Shown: one piece after another, positions 19,444 to 30,026 of the stretch
Position numbering within the stretch: position 1 is the stretch's first letter
Layout of the letters: each line of letters starts with the position of its first letter
NCBI GenBank assembly: GCA_027972325.1
Contig: JAPMOS010000240.1
Span: 1 to 43,385 of the forward strand
DNA from: Paratrimastix pyriformis
Lineage: Eukaryota; Preaxostyla; Paratrimastigidae
Length of the DNA: 43,385 nt
Reading direction: 5' to 3'
Program-made: the position numbers and the translations under genes
The notes under the pieces: generated by a model
What the model saw: only the letters and a program-made list of their open reading frames with translations
The model's database searches: none
What the model was told of the DNA's origin: nothing

Positions 19444-19931
19444 TCCCCCCCGTAGTTATTATCCTCGGGCTTTTCGTCGTTTGCCGGCTGAAACGGACTT
19501 GTGACCCGCTGGGTCTTGTGAGGTGATTGGAGAATGATCGGAGGCCCTGGCCTCCCACCAACCCTCTCGGGTCTGTGTTGATCCCTGGTATTTGCTCTTC
19601 CAGAAGAGACAGACGTGAAAAACTCTGTTCCTTGTTCTCAAATGAACGAAAACAAACAAAAACCAGCACGAAGAAAGAACAAACATTACCGTATGTTTCA
19701 GATCTTAGTACCGCGCACTTATTAGTACCTCGGAGGGCTTTTTCATGTACCTCGGAAATTTGTGTGCAAAAACGACCAAAAAAGACATTTGTCCAATCTT
19801 TGCCGAACCCAGGAAAGCCCCCCCCCTCCCCCGTTTGGAAAAGCAACATGAATCGGAGAAATTGGAGAACAAAATTGTGCTAAGACCAGAAAAATTCTTG
19901 ATAGTATATTAGTAGGGCACCCTGAGGGGGG

Positions 19932-20015
19932 GCAACTGTCACACGACAAAAAGCTTCTAACTATGCCTCCGGAGCATCCCGAAACGCCCCTTTTTCGATT
20001 AGGTGTGACAGTTGC
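19932..20015. repeat. 13-bp inverted repeat left of the tandem array
   Basis: GCAACTGTCACAC (19932-19944) is the reverse complement of GTGTGACAGTTGC (20003-20015). The second arm is a variant of a motif that recurs in the following 82-bp units (TGTGTG(A/C)CAGTTGC). Confidence 0.7.
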
Positions 20016-20055
20016 TCAGAGGAGTACTTAGGGGCCCGATCGATGGGTTTTAGCA

Positions 20056-20301
20056 AGTGGCACACGAGTCGCGCTGGGGAATGTGTGTGACAGTTGCTCA
20101 GAAGGGGAGATCGAGGGTCGATGGCGGGTTCTTGGTCAGTGGCACACGAGTTGTGCGGGGGAATGTGTGTGCCAGTTGCTCAGAAGGGGAGATCGAGGGT
20201 CGATGGCGGGTTCTTGGTCAGTGGCACACGAGTTGTGCGGGGGAATGTGTGTGCCAGTTGCTCAGAAGGGGAGATCGAGGGTCGATGGCGGGTTCTTGGG
20301 A
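20056..20301 (+). repeat. 82-bp tandem repeat, three units
   Basis: Units at 20056-20137, 20138-20219 and 20220-20301. The second and third are identical or nearly so; the first differs at a few bases. A degenerate half-unit precedes them (about 20003-20055). Each unit runs from AGTGGCACAC to GGTTCTTGGTC. The array lies just left of the virus-like element and could be part of its end. Confidence 0.93.
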
Positions 20302-20558
20302 AGTGGCACAAAGGGCACGTGCAAAGGGCAAAAAAGAAGCGAAATGGGAGGACTTAGGCGCAATGGGACGAAGTGTGAGCAAAGCACAGAGAAGACAGGG
20401 CCAGAAGCGCAATCAGAGGGCCGTGGTTGTTTTATACGTTAATACGGATTCACCCCGCTGTGTAGTGCGGCAGAGTGTACCACTTGGCAGGACCTCGAGG
20501 CTTCCGCTCACCGGGGCTTCGTGTGCGTTTGCGTGCTTGCGTCCCTCTTGAAGCGTCA

Positions 20559-21155
20559 TCAGGCGTGATCGCCTTCGGCAGCGTGATCGCTTCCTTCGTC
20601 GGCAGCGCGACGGCGTCTTTCGACTGGGCGACGGCGGCCTTCAGCGGCGTAAGCGCGAGCGTCAAAGTCGTCCGAATCGCGGTGGACGCGGCGCTTGGGG
20701 CGTTCGTTGAAGAGATCTGCAGTGGTACTTCTGGTCTCTTGTTCGATGAGGTCCTGCATTCCCTTCACGACCTTGCAGGCAGCCTCGAGGGCATCGTTGT
20801 CCATTCTCGCGGCGGCATGGCATAGTTCAGTGAGAGACTGGACTCCGAGCTCTGTAGAATGATCAGGTAATGTGCGGGTGTGAAATTGCAACAGACTCAT
20901 GAGGTTGATTGCATCCTCTACAGCTGCAGGACACGTTACCCGAGCCGTGAACTTCTTGAGCGTGATCTTTGCGCCGAACAAAGTGCTCTCCAAGATGTTG
21001 ACAGCTCGCAAGAGCAGGTCAACGTTGAACTCGTAAGCACCCTCGTCAGCACCCTCGTAAGCACCGTTGTCGATGATGGAAGTGGAGCCATTATCAACTT
21101 GCGCGGCATTCACGGCGATGGGGCTGTTCTCGACTTGCATCTGGTTCGAAGACAT
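20559..21155 (-). CDS. Virus-like element: unknown protein, last gene of the row
   Basis: An open frame of about 198 codons from MSSNQMQVENSPIAV. A longer frame starts at 21362, but a TATA box at 21251-21258 lies inside that extension, so the Met at 21155 is preferred. The middle part is predicted helical (LLLRAVNILESTLFGAKITL, LTELCHAAARMDNDALEAA). The C-terminus is rich in arginine, alanine and aspartate. I recognise no family. Its position downstream of the helicase and its own promoter suggest a small accessory or regulatory viral protein. Confidence 0.5.
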   Translation of the reverse strand: MSSNQMQVENSPIAVNAAQVDNGSTSIIDNGAYEGADEGAYEFNVDLLLRAVNILESTLFGAKITLKKFTARVTCPAAVEDAINLMSLLQFHTRTLPDHSTELGVQSLTELCHAAARMDNDALEAACKVVKGMQDLIEQETRSTTADLFNERPKRRVHRDSDDFDARAYAAEGRRRPVERRRRAADEGSDHAAEGDHA

Positions 21156-21250
21156 ACTGAGGCCGGATGAGTTGGGATGAAGGAGAAAAGTGAGCGAACC
21201 TTTTTTGTTGTGGTTGTAGATTCTGTTGATTCCGGAAAAGTCTGCGCCCC

Positions 21251-21258
21251 TATTTATA
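21251..21258 (-). promoter_or_regulatory. TATA box upstream of the unknown viral gene
   Basis: TATAAATA on the minus strand, about 95 bp upstream of the chosen start at 21155. This spacing would give a leader of about 65 nt if transcription starts 30 bp downstream. Confidence 0.45.
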
Positions 21259-21364
21259 GTGGAAACGTGTGGCGGGCGTCTGATATGCGAGGGGTATGGT
21301 ATGCTGCATTTCGGAGGTGCGTTTTTTCCGCCGCGGGATAACGTGGTGCGTGGAATCGTCACAA

Positions 21365-21960
21365 AACCTTGAAACCGTATCAGGATTCACAGTTGACATG
21401 ATTCTGTGGTATTGATCAGGGTGCTCAACGGAAAAAAGTTGAATCCGGTGAACTTTTTCGGAGACATCAAATTCACTGGGAAATGAGTCGCCTGATTTTG
21501 CTAAGTAGAGTGGCAAAAAAGAAATGACGGATCATCTCTAGATATCCTCCAAAAAGCTCCGCAAACTCAGAACTCCCCCGGAAAGTTCGAGTCGACAGTA
21601 CCCAAGCCGCATTGACTCGCCGGAAAGTTCGATTTGCTTCAGCGCGATACGTTTCTCGGTACCTGAAAGAGATGATGGAGATCTCACTTCACCATATTGT
21701 TGCCCCAAAATAGGTGAGTACCAGAATAGCAAAAAACATGGATTGGCCAGAAAAATCGGCATTTGGTGCACTCGCTTCGGAACTTCTGCGCTGTGAGCCT
21801 TTACCAACAATTCACATTGACCCGAAAACGCCCGGCATTCGACAGTCGATTCCGTTAAGTTCAGTCTCCGGCAGATTCGCTGGCTTTTACCGTCAACTCA
21901 CTCCAGCCATGGTTCTATCCACTCTTGCTTGGTCTGCCCGGAGAAGTTTCTGCTTGCCTT
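21365..21960. other. Stretch between helicase and last viral gene, no supported gene
   Basis: Two minus-strand open frames of about 90 codons (21516-21250 and 21810-21538) have no recognisable motif. The motif CCGGAAAGTTCGA occurs twice close together (about 21580 and 21631). I would not call a gene here. Confidence 0.4.
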
Positions 21961-24044
21961 TTATGCAAGATCCACTGTGTAGTATCGGGCGACTTCACCA
22001 CCAACGCGCTTTCTTTCTTGTTTCGGCTTGCTCACCGGATGGCCGACTCGTTCCATCACGCTCACAATCGTATGATGGGCATTTCGTCTGTCCCACCTCG
22101 AGATGATATGCAACCGCTTCAAATCATCTTTTCTCGTCTCTAGGTACTCAAGGGCTGCGTTCGCGGCAGCATTCTGGAGCTCTTCATTTTGGCTGAAGGT
22201 CAGCGTCATCCCCTTCTCACGCCCAATCTCAACGATTCTCTCGGCAATCTCCAAATCGACGGCGCGGGTCAGCTGGGGTACCACGGACTTCTGCCCGATC
22301 GTGATGAAGCCAGCTGCTTGAGCCGCACCTTCCCCATTCACGGCCTCGATTGTGCGGCACGCCACGGTCTGTATCTGCCGCCCAATGTCGGGGCGGGCGC
22401 TTTCGGGGAGTGTTGTGACCGTCGCTGCCCCCGTGCACTTATCATGAGCATGACGCAGCATGCCGACCCCTCGCGTGATTGCCGCGGCCCCCCCACTCTC
22501 TGCCTGCGCACGGATGAGTTTGTGATAGGCGCTGCGCGTCTCCTTGTTGTGGTATCGCTCCACATCATCCGGCGCAATGTCCAGCCCCTCCCCCTTTTTT
22601 GGCTCCATCCCCAGATCGCGCACCATCACAGCCCACGCATCCTTTTCCTCGAATAGGGGGTCCGTGCAGGTCACAAGATGCGCTGCGTCGTTCTGCTGCC
22701 CGAGGTGGGCGAGCTCCTCTGGCGCCGGGGCCCAGGTCTGATGTTGGTCCCACACGCCTTCTGCGCTTTTTTCCCAACCCAGAAGAGTGATGATGCGCTG
22801 GTCCATGTGCTGCTCGGCCAAGGCGACTGGGGCGATCTCGGGTTTCGCCAGGTCCGTGAACTCCAGTGTGTAGTGATGCTGCCTGAGTGCCGAGACAATG
22901 AACTCCATCGATTTGTTCACCAGCTCTGTGTGTCGCGCTCCCAACATGGCAAGGACTTGCTGGGGAAGGGTCCAGTTGCACCGGCCGCAGGCGAACGCAC
23001 TCTCCACCGTGTTGCCCAACGCCATCAGCTGCTCCAAGGTCTGTGTGTCGCATGCCCCATTGCCTCGTTGATATGCGATAATGCCTGCCCTCTGCTTGTA
23101 ATTGCGTACACGGAAGATGGCCTGAGCCGTCTCGATCGGGTTCATGTTGCTGCTGAGCACGTGCACGAATGTGTCGAAGTGGGGCACGTTGATGTCCACG
23201 CCCGCCGTGATAGTGCTGGTGTACATGAAGAGTCGGATGTCGTTGCTCACCAAGTGTTCGTTGATGTCGCCTGAGATGACTGCCCGCTTCTGCTTGTAGT
23301 GGGACTCAAAGACTCCTTCCGTCTCTGTCTCTTCCATCTCCTTGTCCTTCCCGCTGAACGTCATGATCTTGACGTCCGGCATGGTCTCGCTGATGTACGC
23401 CTTGACGGACTCCATCACCTTGCGGATCGACATGAAGCAGGCGACGCGTTTCCCCTCGGCGAGGAGCTTTGCGATGGTCTCCGTGACGAAGGTCAGTCCC
23501 TGTTCTCCTTGCTCTGCTTGAACACCGTTTGCACGAACCGCACTTTATGCTCGGGCATGTCCTTGTTGAACTCGATGCGCTCGGCGGGACAACCACACAG
23601 CACCTCAAGCATCCGGACGGTGGAGTCTTGGAAGTCCATCCATCGCAACTACTTTGTGAGCGTGGACCATCAACTCACGGAGCACCTGCACGACTTTCGT
23701 GTTGTTCGCGCTCTTCAGTTGGTTGAGAAGGCTCTCCACCTCGTCAAGGATGAGGAAGTCAATGGGTTTCTGCTCTGCTGTCTGCGCCCCAAGTCGTGCG
23801 CGATGATGCGGCCCAAGCTGTCGATCTGGATGATGAGACGTGGGTGGCGGCGGACTGAGATGGCGTGCTCCTTGATGTCCAAGTATGACTCGAAGGGGAG
23901 ACTGCCCTCTGCCTGGTAACGCTTCATGAAGTCAAAGGCGAGTGTGCGGCGGCAGGAAATCATCACCACCTTGCTGTTGGGCTGCTCGTGTGTGAGGATG
24001 CGTGTCAAGTTTTGTGTCTTCCCACTACCCATTCGCGCCTTCAC
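21961..24044 (-). pseudogene. Virus-like element: superfamily 2 helicase, herpesvirus origin-binding type
   Basis: DNA helicase of the family typified by the herpesvirus origin-binding protein (UL9). The Walker A motif is ARMGSGKTQNL at about 24040-24005, followed by SKVVMISCRRTLA, like motif Ia of this family. The C-terminal half has YTSTITAGVDINVPHFD (motif V region) and AQAIFRVRN (motif VI with its arginine fingers). After the helicase core is a stretch of about 250 residues without known domain. It directly follows the primase with no intergenic gap, so the two probably act together in unwinding and priming viral DNA. Fossil: broken, roughly one or two breaks. Confidence 0.8.
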
Positions 24045-24900
24045 ACGTGAGTGGCTTCACGGGATCGAATGTGAGGAACTCGTCTGCTCTGTGGTCGTGC
24101 ACAAAGGGAGGGCACTTCTCTGTGTATGCTTGGAGCTTCTGATGGAACGTCACCGAGGAAGCCACTTCAAACCGTTCATACTTGTCCTTCTCATGGTTGC
24201 GTGAACAATGGAACAGGTACGACGTGGCGCTGCGCGAGATCCAACCTCCATCCTTGCCGTGCTCGCGGTCACAGATGCGGCAGTGATACGGCTGCTTCGG
24301 GACAATACGCAGTCTGTCGTCACCCGCCTCCTGCACTTCATACTCACCAAACACCTCCCCGAGATACTTTTGGAGGCTCGCGGGCAGGTCGTTCCCTTCC
24401 ACGGAGAAGCGCATCTCGGGCACATTGATGAGATCCTCGGAGAAGTCCATTGCTTGCATGTCGAAGTTGGGGACGTCGCACGTGTACGTGATGAGGGAGG
24501 CCAGCAGCTGTTCTTCCGTGACGTGCTCGCATTCGGGGTCACTGGGTAAATGGACAACGCGATGATCAAAGCAACGCTGCCCATCCACGGTCACAATCTT
24601 ATCTTGGGCAAAGCACCGCATGCAGTGATCCTTGCTGTAGACTCCAGTATCGACACAGCCAAAGCCGCAGACGTTGCTGAGGTAGTTTGCGAGAACGAGG
24701 TTGAAGCGGCGGGTCACGACAATGTTGCACACGAGATGATAACTCTGCTTCTTAGGCCCGCATGCGCTATAACACGTCACCGCTCCCTTCCCCAGGATGC
24801 GCTCGACGGCAGCGATGATGCCGGCGATGGGGATGCTGACCTGCGGACTCGATGTCGAAGTACGCCTTGTGCTCTGCGACTCCGATGATCTCATGGACTG
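24025..24900 (-). pseudogene. Virus-like element: archaeo-eukaryotic primase domain
   Basis: Primase makes the short primers for DNA synthesis. The polymerase reading frame upstream runs on into the start of this domain (HKAYFDIES, with the acidic catalytic pattern of the AEP fold). Here follow CGPKKQSYHLVCN (the conserved His strand), FGCVDTGVYSKDHCMRCF (the family's D..VY....MR region) and, at the C-terminal end, CRICDREHGKDGG with a later C-x-R-N-H that could be a zinc ribbon, common in viral primases. The domain sits exactly between polymerase and helicase without a gap. Fossil: broken. Confidence 0.75.
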
Positions 24901-27679
24901 TCTGCTTCTCGCGCCCGCTAAGGAGAAGCTCTTCGATCTCGTCTGCTGACGCGTTCCGCATGGTCCGTTTGCCTCCCAACGTCTCCACTTGGAACATGAG
25001 TTCCGAACGGTCGAGGATCTCACCGCCCTTCTCTGTGAATGTCTGGCTCTTGGGCGTGATCAGCTTCCAGATGGGAAAGTAGCGCGAGATGTTGCTGCTG
25101 TACGCCTGGATGAGAGTGTCCACGATGTTGATTCCCGCGGGTCTATGCTCCTCGTCGATTGGCGCCCACGCATCGCTCCCCGACTTGCCACTGTGATTGA
25201 TGCGGACGATGCGACAGAAGTCCTGGTTCTTCAGGTCTGGGAAACGCGCCAGCAGGGACTTAACTTTCCTGTCCTTCCCACTCAGCTTCTGCTTGCGCGC
25301 GTACAGGAGGATGTTCTCGCGACAGTTGCGCTCTTCCTCAGCATAGAAACGGGCAAGGCACTCGGGATGGGCGGAGGCTGGAAGCTCGAGAAGACGACGG
25401 AGCAGAGTCAGCGTCCGGTCACGAACATAGGCGGTCTGGATCGCAAATTGGCATCCCTTGTAGCTGAACTCAGGCTCCACGCCAACTTTCACCCCATCGC
25501 CAGGAATTTGGAGCTTGAAGTAGGTCTTGCGCTGGGAGAAGAAGGCTCGCGTGAACACTGCCTCGAACGCAAAGGAGATGTACCGGAGGTGTGCACTCGG
25601 GAACATGTTGACCTCGATATAGCTTTTCTGCAGCCGGCTGTTGATCTCGGTCTGCATCCGCGCCGCCCACCCATTAAATGCATCGACGCCCGCCTGGGTG
25701 CTGAAGTCGAGCGGTGGCTGATGCTGTGGGGCAAGTTGCACGGCAGTGGAGTCCGTGTCGATGAAGAGTCGCTTGCCATAGGAGGATGCGATCGAACTTG
25801 CGCGCATGATGGCGTCACGAGCGGCGGTCGTCACTGCGGCGGCGCACTTCTCGTTGAACATGTAGCACGCAAAGGGTGAACCCAAGAGCCCATAGAGACT
25901 GTTCGCCATGATCTTGAAGCAGTACTGCATGGTGTTGTGATACTTAACGCCGGCAGCATCGTTCCGTTTCCGGGCATCCTTCAGAAGCGCCTTGTGGTGG
26001 CTGCGCTGATCAACGAAGTACGATACAGTGTCAAGAAACGGGTCATGCTCACGGATCTCGAAGACCGTGTATTGTTTCAGGATGTCTTCGCGGAATATCG
26101 TGAGGGGGTTGACCACACCCTTGTTTGCTTCTTTGCTTGCCTCCACCTCCTGCTCCGTCGGATTGCGCACGTAAGTTGTGTTCTCCGGGGTGTGGTGCCC
26201 ATCTTGATATACTTCCGCGAGGTCGTCCACCGTCGCCACATACGAGAACGGAGAGACTGCGTATGCTCGCATCATCGACGGATACAGTCCAGCGGCGTCA
26301 AACATCATGCACGGCGTGTCCGCCAGATCATTGTTCTCCGACCAGTTGACGGCGCCCTTATACTTGCCATTCTTCTCGCCGAGCTCCCCATAATTCCATT
26401 TGAGTGAGACATGGTCACGGCATCGCCAGGCTGTGCGAGCCAGCTTCGTCATGCCCCACGCTGCCTGTGTGCGCGTGAAATAGGTTGAGAGCGTGATGCC
26501 GGTCACCTCAATGAAGCAGCGCATCTTCTCGAGATAGTCCATCTTGTCGGCGATGTGGAGGACAGCTTCAGCATCGTACACGCAGTAGCGGATGATGTTC
26601 TCGAGGCATTGTTCAGGGTTCTCCGTCGGCGCATTCGGGTCCATCATGATCTTGTTCATCACAGCGTAGCTCATGCTGTGACGCTGCTTGAGAGGTAGCT
26701 TGAGGGCTCCTAAGATCGTGTCAAGCTTGAAGTTATCGGGTGCGTCACCAGGACGATACTGACTCTTCACCCAGTACTCCATATCAACCATGTGGACACG
26801 GAGACCGAACAGCGAGCTGTAGGTATAAGCGAGGCCGGAGCCCTTGTACGGGGCCGCCATTTGAGTTTGAGAAAAGGCGCCGCATCGCTTCATGATCCAC
26901 GGGTAATCGTAGCCTGCCGGCCGCGTATTCTCCGGCTCATCTGCCTTCTTTTTGATTTGTTGAAACGGCTGCTGGTTACTGTTCCATCCCACGAGGATGA
27001 TCTCTCGCTCGGCGCTCTTTGACCGGACCCAGCTGATGAAGGCACAGCACATCCCCGCTTCAGACGAGTCGACGTGCACGGCGACGTTTGCCGGGAGCCT
27101 CGCGGAATCCAACTCGAGCGGCACCTCGCCTTCCCACAAGAATGCATGTTTCTCCGTCACGCCGTTGAATGAGTACGCGGCGCAGATCATGCCGATGTGC
27201 GCGAGAGGATCATCTGGAAGAGGAACACCGGGGGTGGAAGAGTACGTCTCAATATCGTACGCCGCCATCGCGATTTCACCGAGATGGAACTGGATATCGA
27301 ATTCGTTGATGGCCTTTTCCAGGACGTCGCGTTGCTTCTCTTGGCTGGCGCGGAAGCAGTCTTCTTGTTGGAGCACGGGGTCGAACGGAATGGACTGGCG
27401 GTACTCAATCTTGCCGTCTTGGCGGACGAAGTAGAACGCGTTCCTGAAGACGAGTGCATTGCTGTACGTCTGGCGCAGCGGTTCACGCGTCGCGTCAATG
27501 TCGAAAAGCATCTTGATCTCGTTCCTGACGGCACGCTGGCTCGTCTCTGTCCGAGTAATGGTAGCTCCCATCGGTTCTTCGGAGCTCTCAACGACAGGTG
27601 CCGCCGGAGGCTGATATGGGGAAGGGCCGTTTCCGTACCGCACTTGCATGCTCCACGACCCATTTGGCGTATCGGGCAA
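24767..27679 (-). CDS. Virus-like element: family B DNA polymerase
   Basis: Replicative DNA polymerase, 970 codons in one frame. The 3'-5' exonuclease motifs are AAYDIETYSS (Asp142/Glu144), GWNSNQQPF (about 231-239) and YCVYDAEAV (Asp369). Polymerase motifs are DAAGLYPSMMRAY (461-473, motif A), KIMANSLYGLLG (589-600, motif B) and LFIDTDSTAV (639-648, motif C with DTD). The frame continues past the polymerase into the start of the primase domain. The adjacent primase suggests RNA priming rather than the protein priming of classical Polintons, but I cannot decide from motifs alone. The upstream limit may reach 27776. Fossil element: this frame looks whole over the polymerase core. Confidence 0.9.
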   Translation of the reverse strand: MPDTPNGSWSMQVRYGNGPSPYQPPAAPVVESSEEPMGATITRTETSQRAVRNEIKMLFDIDATREPLRQTYSNALVFRNAFYFVRQDGKIEYRQSIPFDPVLQQEDCFRASQEKQRDVLEKAINEFDIQFHLGEIAMAAYDIETYSSTPGVPLPDDPLAHIGMICAAYSFNGVTEKHAFLWEGEVPLELDSARLPANVAVHVDSSEAGMCCAFISWVRSKSAEREIILVGWNSNQQPFQQIKKKADEPENTRPAGYDYPWIMKRCGAFSQTQMAAPYKGSGLAYTYSSLFGLRVHMVDMEYWVKSQYRPGDAPDNFKLDTILGALKLPLKQRHSMSYAVMNKIMMDPNAPTENPEQCLENIIRYCVYDAEAVLHIADKMDYLEKMRCFIEVTGITLSTYFTRTQAAWGMTKLARTAWRCRDHVSLKWNYGELGEKNGKYKGAVNWSENNDLADTPCMMFDAAGLYPSMMRAYAVSPFSYVATVDDLAEVYQDGHHTPENTTYVRNPTEQEVEASKEANKGVVNPLTIFREDILKQYTVFEIREHDPFLDTVSYFVDQRSHHKALLKDARKRNDAAGVKYHNTMQYCFKIMANSLYGLLGSPFACYMFNEKCAAAVTTAARDAIMRASSIASSYGKRLFIDTDSTAVQLAPQHQPPLDFSTQAGVDAFNGWAARMQTEINSRLQKSYIEVNMFPSAHLRYISFAFEAVFTRAFFSQRKTYFKLQIPGDGVKVGVEPEFSYKGCQFAIQTAYVRDRTLTLLRRLLELPASAHPECLARFYAEEERNCRENILLYARKQKLSGKDRKVKSLLARFPDLKNQDFCRIVRINHSGKSGSDAWAPIDEEHRPAGINIVDTLIQAYSSNISRYFPIWKLITPKSQTFTEKGGEILDRSELMFQVETLGGKRTMRNASADEIEELLLSGREKQTVHEIIGVAEHKAYFDIESAGQHPHRRHHRCRRAHPGEGSGDVL

Positions 27680-27886
27680 GCAGCGGGTGAACGACCTTCA
27701 TGTATTGTTTCCTGTCGCGCGATTTGGACACTTTTTCTCGGAGCACAGCTTCGTCAAATTCGCCGAAACCCCTCATCGAATCCGGTCACGAGGCGAGTAA
27801 ACTCAACAACGAGGTTTTGCATCTGGTTTTAGAGGACCAAAAATATGGCAATTCGGATTTCCCAAATTTTCGATGAATTTCGGAAT

Positions 27887-29990
27887 TTAGGATGAGGTGG
27901 AGCTGCTTGGTGAGTCTGCGCTGCACCTCTTGAGCCTCGCCCATGGCTTCGCGCCACGGCGCGAGTTCAGTTGGTTTTGCCGGAAGAATTCTGCCGGAAG
28001 GTCAACAACAGCGCCACCTTCGTCAATATAGCTTCGCTTGATATAGTGCGCCTCGTGCATTTCTGTCCCATGTCCCATAATCCGTGAGATCTCAGTAGAG
28101 ATCGTGGTTGTGCCGGAACTCTTCGCCGAATGTGGTCGCAAACACCAAACGGATTGTATCAACATTCAAGCCCGCAAGACCGAACGCGCTTTCAATCAGG
28201 AGGCCAAACTGCGTTGTGTATCTCTTCCCCGCGGACTTGGTATGAGAATGTCTGTCGAATTTCCGGTTACGTGCGCCTGTGCACGGAAGAGCTCGTAAAG
28301 TTGTGTCGGTAACGCAATCTCCGTTGTCTTATACCTACCAGCTGTCTTGTACACATTGCGCACCATCAAATGCTTATTCCAGTCAATCCAATTTACCCTC
28401 GTAGATCCGTCTGCGGGCGGGTGTTTGTCGAGCATGAATGTATCCTTGTCGCGAAGAGGCGGGAGCAAGACGTACAGCGCGGTTGTCAAGGCATATTTTG
28501 TTGCGTTCTTCATTCGATCCCGATACGCGGCGGCGCGTGATCAAAGTCAACGTTGTTTGGGTCATCGAGCAACTGCGGGCGGCGTTCACCGGCTTAGCGA
28601 GTTCCTCCTGATACTGCTTCAATCTCTCTTGCTGCTTTCTCACCAACTCTTCGTATCTGACCCAGTGGGCCATTTGTTTCGCGGTCAGCGTTCCTGGCGC
28701 AACTCCGGTGTCCTTGAGCTCGGATAGGAGCCTGCCGTAAAATTCTTTGTACTTCCTCATCTCCGACACCCGCCCATCAAAGTTCTGGACCCACCCGTTG
28801 ACGGCCGCGGCCAGACTGCTTTGAGTTGACCTGGAAAGGTCCTTCGCGACGATGGCTGCGCGCACCTGATCCGTTGCCTTGAAGAATTCCTTCGTCCGAT
28901 ACTCTTTTGGCAATCTCGAGAGCACTCGCCTCACGTTGGTGAGGTACATCTCGCGTGTGGTATCTTGGTACTTGATCCCGGACGGGGCAGCCACAATTTC
29001 GGCAGACGCAACCACCTTGTTGATTTGCCTGATTCCTTGTGGCGAAACGTCTTCCGGCCCTTCGTCATCGTGCATAACACTGCCAACGAGTTGTGGCTCG
29101 GGATGGCTGCTTGAATGGCGAGAGCATCCGGTTCTCACAGACTTGACTCCGCTTTTCCAGGTAACGCCCTTCGAGACCCATCCGCATCGCAAACATATGA
29201 GTTCGCCGTTCTGATTAAAGGCGAAACGTTTCTCGACCCAGTGTCCGAGCATGCGGTTTGTTTCGTCGTTCTCGACAACTGTCGTTGCCGGGTCTTCTGC
29301 GTCATCCTCTGGTACGCTTTCGAGCTCTTCTTCCGTTTCCTCGTCTGGCTCTTCTACATTCTCAGCCGCCGGGGCAACCTGAAATACTCCAATTCGATCA
29401 ATAATATTTTCGTACATCATTCTCATCTCTTCCCGCATTTCGCGCATCTCCGTGGACATTGCTGCGATTGCCTCGATGAGCTTCTCCAATGGCGTCAGTT
29501 CCCTCTCCACCGTAATCTCCACTGGACGTGGCACTTCTGGCTCAGGAACAGGAACCGCGTCTGGTACTACTTGCTCGGGTTCCACGACCTGTACCGCCGG
29601 CGGGGCAGTAACCACGGGAAGTTCTGGAATCGGGGCTGGAATCGGCGGCAGCTCCTGCCGTTCTTGCTGCGGGGGAGCAATCGGCACAACTTCTCGGTTC
29701 AATGGCGGTGGGAGATGAGAAAGCGTTTCCTGGGCCGCTGGGTCACCTCGATTCGCCCTGGCCAAAAAGTCGTCGATCGCTGTGTTGGTGGTGAACGACG
29801 CGAGTGTGATCCCATCCGAAGCCTTGATAAGAGACCAGTCCCATTGGATTCCCGATTTGATGATCGCCTTGAGTGCGAGATCTCCGTTGCCGGCCATCGT
29901 CGGAATAGGGTAGCCAACCGTCTTGAGATATTTTTGCAGCTTACGGATAGCGGCCTTCGAGATCTGTGAGAGACTGTTTTGAGGATCCAT
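27887..29990 (-). pseudogene. Virus-like element: tyrosine recombinase with long N-terminal extension
   Basis: Site-specific recombinase that would integrate the element. N-terminal parts of the 29990-28383 frame: a small helical domain (AAIRKLQKYLKTVGYPIPTM) like SAP/HeH DNA-binding folds, a proline/valine-rich tract, a coiled coil (LEKLIEAIAAMSTEMREMRE), a C2HC-type zinc-binding stretch (CLRCGWVSKG then CSRHSSSH), and a SAM-like core-binding domain (MYLTNVRRVLSRLPKEYRTK). The catalytic part follows in 28513-27887, ending with MGHGTEMHEAHYIKRSY, which carries the His and Tyr of the family's C-terminal box. The start at MDPQNSLSQ has ACAACCACA before it. Fossil: broken, about two breaks. Confidence 0.75.
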
Positions 29991-30026
29991 TGTGGTTGTG
30001 TTTTTGGTTGGTTAGATAAATTTCGA

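Larger units (their letters stand above)
18932..19692 (-). repeat. Right arm of the inverted duplication
   Basis: Reverse-complement partner of 17021-17776. The arms are separated by about 1155 bp of unrelated sequence containing two microsatellites. No clear target-site duplication flanks the pair, so a foldback-type transposon is possible but not shown. Confidence 0.93.
19693..20558. other. Gene-free stretch left of the virus-like element
   Basis: Apart from the inverted repeat and 82-bp array listed separately, I see nothing coding. Repeated open frames in the array (GEIEGRWRVLG in each unit) follow from the repeat itself. The left end of the virus-like element probably lies in here, but cannot be placed because the other end is outside the window. 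Confidence 0.5.

Noticed and set aside
17021-19692. Foldback transposon
   Set aside because: Long inverted arms fit, but no target-site duplication or transposase is seen, so I left it as an inverted duplication.
20056-20301. CRISPR-like array
   Set aside because: Whole 82-bp units repeat with no variable spacers; a plain tandem repeat in a eukaryotic setting.
24989-25879. 296-codon plus-strand open frame
   Set aside because: Antisense to the DNA polymerase, which has all family motifs.
29115-29969. 284-codon plus-strand open frame
   Set aside because: Antisense to the recombinase N-terminal part; no motif.
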